The translations under genes and the position numbers were made by a program. 39,819 nt of DNA from Nocardia brasiliensis IFM 10847. Its GTDB lineage: Bacteria > Actinomycetota > Actinomycetes > Mycobacteriales > Mycobacteriaceae. The notes under the pieces are model-generated. The model was not told the origin of the DNA, ran no database searches, and worked only from the letters and a program-made list of their open reading frames with translations. Within the stretch, counting starts at the first letter, position 1. Each line of letters starts with the position of its first letter. Positions 10,300 through 17,761 of this stretch are shown here, piece by piece. The stretch lies in NCBI RefSeq assembly GCF_000710915.1, contig NZ_BAUA01000158.1, positions 1 to 39,819 of the forward strand, given 5' to 3'.

Positions 10300-11484
10300 A
10301 TGGGAACAACGAAAGCGATTGTGCTCGGGGCAGGTATCGGCGGACTGACGGCCGCTGTCGCATTGCGCCGGGTCGGTGTCGAGGTCGAGCTCTACGAGGC
10401 GGCAGCCGAGCAGCGCAAGACCGGGACCGGACTCGGGCTCGCACCGAACGCGACGGCCGTGCTCGCCGCGCTCGACCTCGACATCACCACCGTCGGGCAA
10501 TCCCTGCGGACCTTCGAACTGCGGACCGCCGCCGGAAAGCCGCTGCGCGAACTGCCGATCGCGGCGATCACCGCCGAACTCGGCCATCCGGTGGTCAGCA
10601 TCCACCGCAACGAGCTGATCGAGACGCTGCGCGCCGCGGGTGGGCCGCATCCGATCACCTACGGCGCCAGGGCGACCGGATACACGGTACGTGCGGACGG
10701 CGGTGTCGAGGTGGCGTTCGCCGACGGACGGGTAGTCACCGGTGACCTGTTGATCGGCGCGGACGGCATCCGGTCGACCGTGCGCGCCCAGTTGCACGGC
10801 GAGCAGCCGGTGAGCGAGTACGGCTACCTGTGCTGGCTGGCTGTCATCCCGTTCCGTCATCCGCGGATGACCGAGGGGTACGCGGGCCACTATTGGGGAC
10901 CGGGCCAGCGCTTCGGGCTCATCGATATCGGCGGTGGCCGCGCCTACTGGTGGGGCACCAAGAACATGCCCGCCGAACAAGCTCGTGACTGGCAGGGCGG
11001 CAAGGACGAGATCGTGGCCGCGTTCGCGGGCTGGGCGCCGGAGGTGCGCCAGGCCATTGCGGAGACCGACCCGGCGGCGATCGTGGCGGTACCCGCCCAG
11101 GACCGGCCGTTCTCGGACCGGTGGGGTGCGGGACCGGTGACGCTGCTCGGCGATGCCGCGCACCCGATGCTCACCAGCCTCAGCCAGGGCGCGGGTTCGG
11201 CCATCGAGGACGGCTACGTGCTCGCCGAGTCGTTGACGGGCGCCACCGATATCGTTGCGGCACTGCGCGACTACGAGCGCAAGCGGATTCCGCGGACCAA
11301 GAAGCTGGTCGCCGATTCGCGGCGACTGAGCATGACCGAGCAGCTGGCCAACCCGGTGGCGGTCGGCGCTCGGGATCTGGTGCTGCGCTACGCGCCCGCC
11401 TCGGTGGTCAAGCGCGTGAACATGGAACCGATGCGCTTCACCGTCGACCCGCTGCCCGCGCGCGTGCAAGGCAGCGTGGACTGA
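10300..11484 (+). CDS. FAD-dependent monooxygenase, PHBH-fold group A
   Basis: A 394-residue single-component flavoprotein hydroxylase. The N-terminal dinucleotide-binding GAGIGG is at 10-15 with an acidic residue ending the second strand (ELYE). A GADGIRS motif (DG motif) is in the middle, and LLGDAAHPM (G284, D285) contacts the FAD ribityl chain. These are the three signatures of NAD(P)H-dependent aromatic hydroxylases and tetracycline/squalene-type monooxygenases. It starts 4 bases after the NRPS stop and overlaps the next gene by one base (TGATG), so it is very likely a tailoring enzyme of the same pathway. The substrate is unknown; hydroxylation or epoxidation of an aryl/acyl cap or of the second amino acid are both possible. 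Confidence 0.9.
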   Translation: MGTTKAIVLGAGIGGLTAAVALRRVGVEVELYEAAAEQRKTGTGLGLAPNATAVLAALDLDITTVGQSLRTFELRTAAGKPLRELPIAAITAELGHPVVSIHRNELIETLRAAGGPHPITYGARATGYTVRADGGVEVAFADGRVVTGDLLIGADGIRSTVRAQLHGEQPVSEYGYLCWLAVIPFRHPRMTEGYAGHYWGPGQRFGLIDIGGGRAYWWGTKNMPAEQARDWQGGKDEIVAAFAGWAPEVRQAIAETDPAAIVAVPAQDRPFSDRWGAGPVTLLGDAAHPMLTSLSQGAGSAIEDGYVLAESLTGATDIVAALRDYERKRIPRTKKLVADSRRLSMTEQLANPVAVGARDLVLRYAPASVVKRVNMEPMRFTVDPLPARVQGSVD

Positions 11485-12797
11485 TGCCCGGCACACTGTC
11501 GCGCCCGCTGAGCCCGATCGAACGGTGGTACTGGATTCTCGACCAGGTCTCGCCGCTGAACGTGATCTCCCGGGTCCGGGTGCACGGCGCGCTCGACGCC
11601 ACGCAGTTGCGCGCCGCGGCCGACGCGCTGGCCGCCAGGCACCCGTTCCTGCGCGTCGCCATCGCCGCCGACGCCGACGGCACCGACCCGAGATTCGTCC
11701 CGGCCACCGCGCGAATCGAGGTGCGCACGATCACCGGCGACGACGCGACCTGGGCCCGCGAGGTCGACGAGGTCGAACTCGCGACCGGCACGGACTGGGC
11801 GAGCGGTCCGCTCGCGCGCGTGCTGCACGTCGATCTCGGCGCGGACCACGATGTGGTGCTGGTGGTGTCCCATGTCATCGCGGACGGCACGTCGGCGCTG
11901 CGCCTGCTCCAGGACCTGGTGGCCTACGCCGAAGCCGCGCAGCGCGACCCGGTTCCCGTCACGAGCCTTGCCACGTTCGATCCGCCGGAAGCGCGGCTGC
12001 CCAAGAAGTTCCGGGGTGCGATCGGCGCGGCACGGTCGATGCGGGTCGCGCTCGCCGAGGAACTGCGGATGACCGCGGCCCGGCCGAGGCGGCTGGAAGC
12101 GCAAGCGGCGGTGGAGCCTTCGCGGCGCCGCACGCGGTTCCTGCGGCGGGAGCTGACCGGCGACGAACTCGACCGGCTGGCCGATACGTGCCGGGCCAAG
12201 GGCGTGTCCGTGCACGGTGCGCTGAGCGCCGCGTTGGCGGCCGCGATCGGGGAACAGATGACGCCGGGCCGGGCGGGCAAACTGGCCATCGGCTCACCGG
12301 TCGATTTCCGCGGCGAGTTGCAGCCGCCCGTCGGGGCGGACGAAGCGGGCGCCTACGTGTGCACGCTGCCGACGGTGCTGCCCTACGGGCCCGCCGTGGA
12401 CTTCTGGGATGTCGCCGCGCAGACCAACCAGGACCTGCGCGAACGCTGCGCCGCGAGGCAGCACTTCGCATTGGTCTCGATGCTCGGCGTGGTCACGCCG
12501 AAGTCGTTGGGGCACAGCGGCAAGACCATGAAGATGGCCGAACAGCGCGGGCCGGGCAATATCTGCCTGTCCAATATCGGCCGGTTCGATTTCCCCGGCC
12601 GCGTCGGCGGGTGGACCGTCTCCGGCGCCCAGTTCATCGCCGGTATCTCGATGAGCGGGTACTACGTGGGAACGGTGAATTCCAGTCACGGGCAGCTGTT
12701 CTGGAACTTCACCTATATCGAGGACATCGTGTCCGAGCAGCGTGCGGTGCGCATCGCCGACGACGCACTGGACCTGCTGCGCAAGGCGATCGCCTGA
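11484..12797 (+). CDS. Stand-alone condensation/PapA-type acyltransferase
   Basis: A 437-residue protein of the chloramphenicol acetyltransferase/condensation superfamily. The N-terminal LSPIERWYW and the catalytic HVIADG (His130, Asp134, Gly135) match the HxxxDG of polyketide-associated acyltransferases (PapA), which move acyl groups from carrier-protein or CoA thioesters to hydroxyls or amines. A late stretch FDFPGRVGGW around LSNIG may correspond to the structural DFGWG region. Its ATG overlaps the monooxygenase stop by one base, so it is translationally coupled to the NRPS operon. It could esterify the NRPS product, for instance at the predicted serine hydroxyl, or catalyse release. It is followed by a strong hairpin shared with the convergent lipase gene. 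Confidence 0.85.
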   Translation: MPGTLSRPLSPIERWYWILDQVSPLNVISRVRVHGALDATQLRAAADALAARHPFLRVAIAADADGTDPRFVPATARIEVRTITGDDATWAREVDEVELATGTDWASGPLARVLHVDLGADHDVVLVVSHVIADGTSALRLLQDLVAYAEAAQRDPVPVTSLATFDPPEARLPKKFRGAIGAARSMRVALAEELRMTAARPRRLEAQAAVEPSRRRTRFLRRELTGDELDRLADTCRAKGVSVHGALSAALAAAIGEQMTPGRAGKLAIGSPVDFRGELQPPVGADEAGAYVCTLPTVLPYGPAVDFWDVAAQTNQDLRERCAARQHFALVSMLGVVTPKSLGHSGKTMKMAEQRGPGNICLSNIGRFDFPGRVGGWTVSGAQFIAGISMSGYYVGTVNSSHGQLFWNFTYIEDIVSEQRAVRIADDALDLLRKAIA

Positions 12798-12802
12798 CCG
12801 GC

Positions 12803-12843
12803 GCGTACCGCTGCCCGCCCGAGTCGAGCGGGCAGCGGTACGC
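12803..12843. terminator. Bidirectional hairpin terminator, 16-bp perfect stem
   Basis: The arms at 12803-12818 and 12828-12843 are perfect reverse complements with a 9-base loop. The hairpin fills the gap between the stop of the acyltransferase gene and the stop of the convergent lipase gene. There is no strong T-run on either side, as is common in high-GC actinobacteria. Confidence 0.8.
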
Positions 12844-13782
12844 CTATCCGGTGAACGGCGGGATGAATTCGCACGGCACGGGACCCGGGTGCGCCGGGTC
12901 CAGTGCGTTCAGCACGTACGCCGCGGCGCGAGGGCTGCCCGCGACACCGGCGTGCTCGGAGTAGTCGTCCGAACACCCTTGTTGCACCACGATATTCGTG
13001 GCGTTCGGCCCCGGCACCAGTCCGGCGGTGTACGGCACCACGATCTCGTCGTAGCGGGTCGCGATATTGGTGTAGGTGACGCTCGGGTGGTAGACGCCGT
13101 CGGCGTTCAGCGCCAGCAGGAAGTCCGAGTCGCGCACCGCCTGACGGCAGGCCTGACACAGGGATCCGACCATGGCATCGAACGCGGGCCCGGCGCCCAG
13201 TCGCTTGCTGAAGGCCGCGATATCGCCGGTGGCAAGCACATTGGAACCGAGCCACGGCGGCGCGAGGGCGACCAGCTTGTCGACCTTGTCCGCACCGCCT
13301 AGCCGCTTGACGTAATAGTTGCCGATCAGGTTGCCCTGCGAGTGCCCGATGATGTCGACCCGCTGCGCACCGGTGGCGGCGAGCACCCGGTCGACGAAGG
13401 CGGCGAACTGCGGTCCGCTCTGTTCGATGGGCAGCATCCCGCCGATGGCCGAGATCGGCCACGGCAGGTCGTAGGCGCCGAAGGTTAGTGAATACACGCA
13501 GTAGCCCTGATTGGCCAGCAGCGGGGCGTACACGCCCCAATTGGTCTGCGCGCCACCGCCGGTGCCGTGCGCCAGCACGACCGGGTTGGGATGCGCGGCG
13601 CTCGGGCGGCAGGACCAGTCGTTGCTGCCGGGCAGCGAACCCCCGTGATTCAGCAGCTCGTTCGGGATACCCGCGAAGAAGTTGTAGTCGACCGGGTAGT
13701 CGGCTCGCGCGGGGCTCGCGGTGACCGTACACAGCGCGGCGAGCAGGACGACGAGTAAGGAAAAACCGGGAATGTGCCGCAC
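12844..13782 (-). CDS. Secreted lipase/esterase, alpha/beta-hydrolase (lipase class 2 type)
   Basis: A 312-residue precursor. The N-terminus is a typical Sec signal: basic MRHIP, a hydrophobic core, then ASPARA-DYP with likely cleavage after residue 27. The nucleophile elbow GHSQG is at 136-140 (Ser138), preceded by the oxyanion-region VVLAHGTGGG at 68-77. It closely resembles actinobacterial secreted triacylglycerol lipases. Several Cys residues (for example in CQAC and GYC) may form disulfides outside the cell. The GTG start has GGAGG six bases upstream. It is convergent with the NRPS operon and separated from it by a terminator, so I do not assign it to that pathway. Confidence 0.88.
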   Translation of the reverse strand: MRHIPGFSLLVVLLAALCTVTASPARADYPVDYNFFAGIPNELLNHGGSLPGSNDWSCRPSAAHPNPVVLAHGTGGGAQTNWGVYAPLLANQGYCVYSLTFGAYDLPWPISAIGGMLPIEQSGPQFAAFVDRVLAATGAQRVDIIGHSQGNLIGNYYVKRLGGADKVDKLVALAPPWLGSNVLATGDIAAFSKRLGAGPAFDAMVGSLCQACRQAVRDSDFLLALNADGVYHPSVTYTNIATRYDEIVVPYTAGLVPGPNATNIVVQQGCSDDYSEHAGVAGSPRAAAYVLNALDPAHPGPVPCEFIPPFTG

Positions 13783-13985
13783 GGTGGGCCTCCAGATCTA
13801 GAACGTGTTACAGAAAGTACCGCAGGAGGTGTCTCAGTCGGGGCGTGTCGCGAAAGTTGGTCCGACCCGGCGCGGACGGCCGCAACGTTCTGGTCGAGCC
13901 GCCGCGGTGACCGGTAAAGTTCGGCACAGACTGCGATTGTTTTGTCCCGACGTCCGATTGCGGCTCAGCGGTCGAACAAAGAGGC
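13783..13985. promoter_or_regulatory. Divergent intergenic region, lipase / ImmA-like gene
   Basis: About 200 bases that must hold both promoters. The lipase ribosome-binding site GGAGG is at its left edge. I see no clear -10/-35 pair or extended palindrome. Confidence 0.3.
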
Positions 13986-14483
13986 ATGGTGCGATTCAGA
14001 CAGCGAGATCCGGCGACCGAACAGGTCCATCAGTTGGTGCGGACGCTCGCGTTGCCGCGCACCTGGCAGCGCGACACCTTCCTCGAACAGGTTGCCGCGC
14101 TGGTGGGCAAGCGGATTCGGCTGCTGCCGCTGGCAACGGAGGTGGCCGGGCAACTGCCGTGCGGGCTGGTGCTCGAGCGTGCCGACGATGTCGTGATCGC
14201 CTACGACGCGACCGGATCGGAGTACCACGCCGATCACATCATCCTGCACGAGGTGGGGCACCTGCTGCTCGCACACGGCGGACGACGATCCAGCACGCCG
14301 GACGCGGCCGTCCAGATCCTGTTCCCCAACGTGCGACCGGAGACCGTGCTGCGGGTGCTGCACCGCGGCGACTACGACGATCTCGCCGAACGGCAGGCCG
14401 AGCTGTTCGCCTCGCTCATCATGTCCACGGCGCGGACCGAGACGTTCGAATCCCCGCTGCGGCGAGTGCTTTTCCGGGACTGA
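13986..14483 (+). CDS. ImmA/IrrE-type zinc metallopeptidase-like protein
   Basis: A 165-residue soluble protein with the zinc-metallopeptidase motif HEVGH at 88-92, within HIILHEVGHLLLAH, and a downstream ERQAELFAS helix that supplies a third acidic ligand in this family. ImmA/IrrE proteins cleave or control phage-type repressors or stress regulators, and many actinobacterial members sit beside an XRE regulator. No HTH protein is encoded next to it here. It lies 10 bases upstream of a polytopic membrane protein, a pairing I recall from other actinobacteria. The ATG is very close to AGAGG; the adjacent GTG (13989) would give more usual spacing. Confidence 0.75.
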   Translation: MVRFRQRDPATEQVHQLVRTLALPRTWQRDTFLEQVAALVGKRIRLLPLATEVAGQLPCGLVLERADDVVIAYDATGSEYHADHIILHEVGHLLLAHGGRRSSTPDAAVQILFPNVRPETVLRVLHRGDYDDLAERQAELFASLIMSTARTETFESPLRRVLFRD

Positions 14484-14493
14484 GCGCCCCCGC

Positions 14494-15639
14494 GTGCTGC
14501 ACTCGTCCTGGCCCACCGCGCTGTCCGCGCCGATCGTCGGCTGCGCGCTGGCGCTGGCGGCGGTGCGGGCCCTCGTCTTCCGCGCGACGCTGCTCGAACG
14601 TCAGGGCACCCTCGTGCTCGCCGGTCTGGCCTGCTCGGCCGCGCTGCGGGAACTGACCTGGCAGCGGTGGCTGACGACGGCCTCGGGCGGCCGCCTCTCC
14701 GCGGCGCTGCTGTTCCAGCTCACGATCTGTGTGCTGGTGTTCGTCGCGGCCCTCACCATCGTGACGCTCGGCGCGGTGCTCGGCGAGCGTCATCCGCTGC
14801 CCGCGCTGCTCGGCTTCGCATCGGTCTGCTGCGGTATAGGTCTGGCCTTCGGCAGCCGCGCGAGGGCCGCGGGCCTGCTGATCGAACAGGACGTCGGCTG
14901 GCACGCGACCGGATTCTGGCTTTCGCTGTGCCCCTTGATCTTCTGGATGGACACGCTGCTGGTCCGGATCGGTCTAGCGGAGCTACGAGCGAGCACCGAC
15001 CGACGCGGTCTCGTCGTGCCCGCCATGACGCTCGGGGTGGTCGGCCTGCACGTCCTCGGTTTCGTCTGGGGTCCGCTCTCGTGCGCGTACCAGTTGAACG
15101 GAATACCCAGTGTCTTCACCAGGATTCAGATCGCCACCGATCGTGACTTCGCGCTCTATCAGCTCACGCTGTTCGCCGCGGTCATGGCCATTCCGGTAGT
15201 CCTGCACGCCAGAGCCCGCGTCGGCTTGGACTACCCGGCCCGATGCCGGCGTCGGTTGCTACCGCTGTGGTCGGATCTGACCGCCGCGTGCCCCGAATGC
15301 GTCTATCGCGATCCGGTCGCGCCCGACCTCGGCAGCCGATTCCTGCTGCACCGCACGGTGATCGAGATCCGCGACTGCCTGCGCATCCTGGCACGCTACG
15401 ACCTGGCTACCCCGGCAGCACCACCTTCGAGCCGAGATCCGTTGGCGCGGTATGCCGTCCAGCTGGCCCGGGCTTGCGCGGCGAAACAGCGTGGCGTGGC
15501 GCCGGTCGGGGCGACGGTGCCGCTGCCCTCGTCCGCCGAGGACGTCGAGGGGGAAATCGCCGAACTCACCCAGCTGGCGAAGCGGTGGGGTCCGGCACGC
15601 AAAGCCGTAGCCGCCGAGGCGATCCGCGGCACCCGATGA
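14494..15639 (+). CDS. Polytopic membrane protein, MAB_1171c-like
   Basis: A 381-residue protein with about seven hydrophobic segments in the first 240 residues, for example SAPIVGCALALAAVRALVF, LTICVLVFVAALTIV, MTLGVVGLHVLGFVWG and LTLFAAVMAIPVVL. A cytoplasmic C-terminal part of about 140 residues follows, containing CPECVYRDP and a helical EVEGEIAELTQ-like region. The layout resembles the actinobacterial MAB_1171c family, whose function is not established. The GTG start is 10 bases after the ImmA-like gene, so the two are co-transcribed. A role as membrane partner or target of the protease is inference only. Confidence 0.65.
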   Translation: MLHSSWPTALSAPIVGCALALAAVRALVFRATLLERQGTLVLAGLACSAALRELTWQRWLTTASGGRLSAALLFQLTICVLVFVAALTIVTLGAVLGERHPLPALLGFASVCCGIGLAFGSRARAAGLLIEQDVGWHATGFWLSLCPLIFWMDTLLVRIGLAELRASTDRRGLVVPAMTLGVVGLHVLGFVWGPLSCAYQLNGIPSVFTRIQIATDRDFALYQLTLFAAVMAIPVVLHARARVGLDYPARCRRRLLPLWSDLTAACPECVYRDPVAPDLGSRFLLHRTVIEIRDCLRILARYDLATPAAPPSSRDPLARYAVQLARACAAKQRGVAPVGATVPLPSSAEDVEGEIAELTQLAKRWGPARKAVAAEAIRGTR

Positions 15640-15684
15640 CAACGTCCCCGCCGGACCTGAAGTCGAGCGAGGACGGGGGTCATC
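15635..15684. terminator. Imperfect hairpin between convergent genes
   Basis: GATGAC (15635-15640) and CCCCG (15646-15650) pair with CGGGG (15674-15678) and GTCATC (15679-15684), leaving a 5-base bulge. It overlaps the stop of the membrane-protein gene and faces the end of the DUF1772 gene. Weak evidence from base pairing alone. Confidence 0.35.
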
Positions 15685-15706
15685 GAAACTGTTGCGGCGG
15701 CTGCCC

Positions 15707-16300
15707 TCAGCCCTGACGGTAGGCCGCGACACCGGGCTGACCGGGGAACTGCCCCTGCGCCGCCTGCGGTCCGGCCGCCGCCGAGCCCGCAGCGTTCGCC
15801 TTGCCGTGCTGGCTGCCCGCGACGAACAGCGCGCCGCACAGCACCAGGAAGGCCAGCGTGTGCAGTACCGCGCGGACGATGTTCCAGCGGACCCAGACGG
15901 ATTCGAAATCGGCCCGCACCGCGGCCAGATCGGCGATCTGGGAGACGTCACCGGCGGCGGCGAGTTGATTGTTCAGCGGCACGTTCAGGCCGGAGGTGAC
16001 CGCGAAGGCGATCACGTTGATCACCAGGCCGACACCGATCCAGAGCAACACGGTGCGCTGTTCCTTACCCAGGTGCAGCAGCGCCGCGAGGATCGAGAAG
16101 CCGACGGTGCCGAGGAACCCGATCATGAAGACCGGATTGATGATGACCACGTTGATCTTCTGCATCACGTCGATCATCGTGCGGTCGTCGGTGCGGTTCA
16201 GCGCGGGCATCACCGAGTTCGCGTACCCGTAGAAGAGGCCTGCGATCAGGCCCGTGGCCAGGGTGGCCACCACCAGGGCGATGAGACGTGCGGCGGTCAT
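15707..16300 (-). CDS. DUF1772-family (anthrone-oxygenase-like) membrane protein
   Basis: A 197-residue protein with four hydrophobic helices: ALVVATLATGLIAGLFYGY, FMIGFLGTVGFSILAALLHL, VLLWIGVGLVINVIAF and AVLHTLAFLVLCGALFVAG. Between helices 3 and 4 is the family hallmark NVPLNNQL followed by a W..WN..R segment. The C-terminal 30 residues are Ala/Gly/Gln-rich and probably disordered. Members are small integral membrane proteins of unknown function in most bacteria. The ATG has an excellent AGGAGG five bases upstream. No partner gene is evident; two small hairpins separate it from the FHA gene. Confidence 0.8.
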   Translation of the reverse strand: MTAARLIALVVATLATGLIAGLFYGYANSVMPALNRTDDRTMIDVMQKINVVIINPVFMIGFLGTVGFSILAALLHLGKEQRTVLLWIGVGLVINVIAFAVTSGLNVPLNNQLAAAGDVSQIADLAAVRADFESVWVRWNIVRAVLHTLAFLVLCGALFVAGSQHGKANAAGSAAAGPQAAQGQFPGQPGVAAYRQG

Positions 16301-16324
16301 TGTTCCTCCTGTGCGAAAACCCGG

Positions 16325-16404
16325 CCGGAGCCCTCATCGCTCCGGTTGCTGGTTCTCAGTCAAGCCGGTTCGGACACGGCTATCCATGGCCGAGAAGCTC
16401 GGCC
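16325..16404 (-). terminator. Two small hairpins downstream of the FHA-HTH gene
   Basis: GGCCGAG/CTCGGCC (16388-16394 and 16398-16404, 3-base loop) and CCGGAGC/GCTCCGG (16325-16331 and 16339-16345, 7-base loop) are perfect short stems in the gap after the FHA gene on the minus strand. They could terminate that transcript. Confidence 0.4.
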
Positions 16405-16429
16405 GGCTAAGCGATCGTCTACGGGAGTC

Positions 16430-17077
16430 TCACAGGTCGCGGTCGGAGATGAGGCCGCTTTGAATCGCCAGAAACGCCAGGCGGACCCGTTTCGCGTTCT
16501 GCGGCAGGTCCTCCACCCCGAATTTGCCGAACAGCACCCGCAGGTGGGTCTTGATCGCGTCGACGCTGAGGAACAACTCCTCGGCGATCTGCTGATTCGA
16601 CGCGGGGGTGGCGAAGGCCGCACCGTTCTTGTACGGGCGGCACAGCGCGATCAGCACCGAGCGCTGGGTATCGGTGAGCTGGCTGGTGGTGGGCGTGGAG
16701 CCGGTGGAGGTGCGGGTGATGTCGTCGGCCACGCCGCCGAAATCGTGGAAGGACACCCGCGAGGTGCCGACCCGGATGACATCCCCCGCCATCAGCCTGC
16801 GCCTGCCGACCAGTCGGTCGCCGTTGACGAAAGTGCCGTTGCGCGAAAGACCGTCGTCCACGATGGTCCACTGGGCGCCGAGATATTCGATCGCGGCGTG
16901 CAAACGGGACACCTCGGCGTCCCAGGACAGGGCGAGGTCGGCCTGCGGGGAGCGGCCGATCGTGATGCGCTCCTGCTCGGGCGTCAGCATGAACTCCTGC
17001 TGCCGTCCCGTGTCATCTTGGAATCGCAAAAATGATCCGACGAATCCAGTCACTGCGCCGATACCTCGCCTCTCCAT
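16430..17077 (-). CDS. FHA-domain protein with C-terminal helix-turn-helix region
   Basis: A 215-residue protein. Residues about 18-112 form a forkhead-associated domain with its conserved contacts: GRS (41-43), SRLH (57-60) and SRNGTFVNG (78-86). FHA domains bind phosphothreonine, which in actinobacteria usually comes from Ser/Thr kinases of the Pkn type. Residues about 130-205 contain NQQIAEELFLSVDAIKTHLRVLFGKF, which reads as a LuxR/winged-type helix-turn-helix. The architecture suggests a kinase-controlled transcription factor. It lies downstream of lsr2 beyond a terminator hairpin. In mycobacteria I recall clpC at this side of lsr2, so this may be a lineage-specific neighbour. Confidence 0.8.
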   Translation of the reverse strand: MERRGIGAVTGFVGSFLRFQDDTGRQQEFMLTPEQERITIGRSPQADLALSWDAEVSRLHAAIEYLGAQWTIVDDGLSRNGTFVNGDRLVGRRRLMAGDVIRVGTSRVSFHDFGGVADDITRTSTGSTPTTSQLTDTQRSVLIALCRPYKNGAAFATPASNQQIAEELFLSVDAIKTHLRVLFGKFGVEDLPQNAKRVRLAFLAIQSGLISDRDL

Positions 17078-17232
17078 ACCGCCAGTGACCGTTGCACGTT
17101 TCCATGGTGCCGTGTCCTGGAACTACGAGCAAGATCGAGCCGCGCGCCACGCCGGAGCGCGTGTCCGCCGTCGGTGCGGCAATATCCGCTGCCTATGAAC
17201 GACGACGCCGACCGCAACCGCTAAATACAAGA

Positions 17233-17270
17233 CCGCCGCCCCGACGTCGCACGATTCGCGGGGGCGGCGG
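17233..17270 (-). terminator. Terminator of lsr2, 10-bp perfect stem
   Basis: CCGCCGCCCC (17233-17242) pairs perfectly with GGGGCGGCGG (17261-17270) across an 18-base loop, just past the lsr2 stop. On the minus strand it is followed by the T-rich stretch TCTTGTATTT, consistent with intrinsic termination. Confidence 0.7.
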
Positions 17271-17286
17271 TGTGAAAAATACGAAA

Positions 17287-17646
17287 CTAACCCTTGGCGG
17301 CCTTGTTGTACGCGTCGGTGATGTCGGCGGAGATACGGCCCCGCGCGGACACCTTGTGCCCATTCCGACGTGCCCATTCACGAATTGCCGCGCTTTGTTC
17401 CCGGTCGATCGAGACCCGGCTCTTCGGGGCGCCCGTCGCGGTGGCGGCGGCCTTGACCCGGCGCCGGCCACTCACGCGGCGCGCGCTCGAAACCCACTCC
17501 TCCAGCCCGTCGCGCAGCTTCGCGGCATTTGCCGACGACAGGTCGATCTCGTACGACACACCGTCGATCGCAAACTCGATGGTCTCGTCCGCGATGGACT
17601 CACCATCGACATCGTCGATCAGGCTAACGGTGACCTTCTTTGCCAT
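17287..17646 (-). CDS. lsr2: Nucleoid-associated protein Lsr2 (H-NS-like xenogeneic silencer)
   Basis: A 119-residue protein with the two Lsr2 parts. The N-terminal oligomerisation domain begins MAKKVTVSLIDDVDG and includes VSYEIDLSSANAAKLR. The C-terminal DNA-binding domain contains REWARRNGHKVSARGRIS with the AT-hook-like RGR that inserts in the minor groove of AT-rich DNA. Length and sequence match the mycobacterial/nocardial family. Lsr2 silences horizontally acquired, AT-rich DNA and shapes the nucleoid. The ATG at 17646 is chosen because family members begin with MAKKV; the frame upstream is not conserved. A likely promoter is the -10 TAGTAT at 17681-17686, set in an unusually AT-rich patch. 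It follows lysS in the same direction but has its own promoter and terminator. Confidence 0.97.
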   Translation of the reverse strand: MAKKVTVSLIDDVDGESIADETIEFAIDGVSYEIDLSSANAAKLRDGLEEWVSSARRVSGRRRVKAAATATGAPKSRVSIDREQSAAIREWARRNGHKVSARGRISADITDAYNKAAKG

Positions 17647-17680
17647 GAGATGAACGTCCTCTCGAAATCGTGCGACCCGC

Positions 17681-17686
17681 ATACTA
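17681..17686 (-). promoter_or_regulatory. Probable lsr2 -10 element (TAGTAT) in an AT-rich patch
   Basis: TAGTAT on the minus strand lies about 34 bases before the lsr2 ATG and fits TANNNT. The segment 17690-17760 has runs such as CAAATTTCC and is AT-rich for this genome, so Lsr2 autoregulation is possible but unproven. Confidence 0.4.
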
Positions 17687-17761
17687 GGCCGATTACCCGA
17701 GGCAAGAATACCTCGAATTCCCAAATTTCCAAGACGGGGCCGAGATTTTGCAATCAGCTCG

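Noticed and set aside
3156..12797. Siderophore (enterobactin- or nocobactin-like) assignment based on the serine code
   Set aside because: There is no aryl-acid synthesis gene, aryl carrier protein, Cy domain or lysine hydroxylase, and the thioesterase follows a second non-Ser module.
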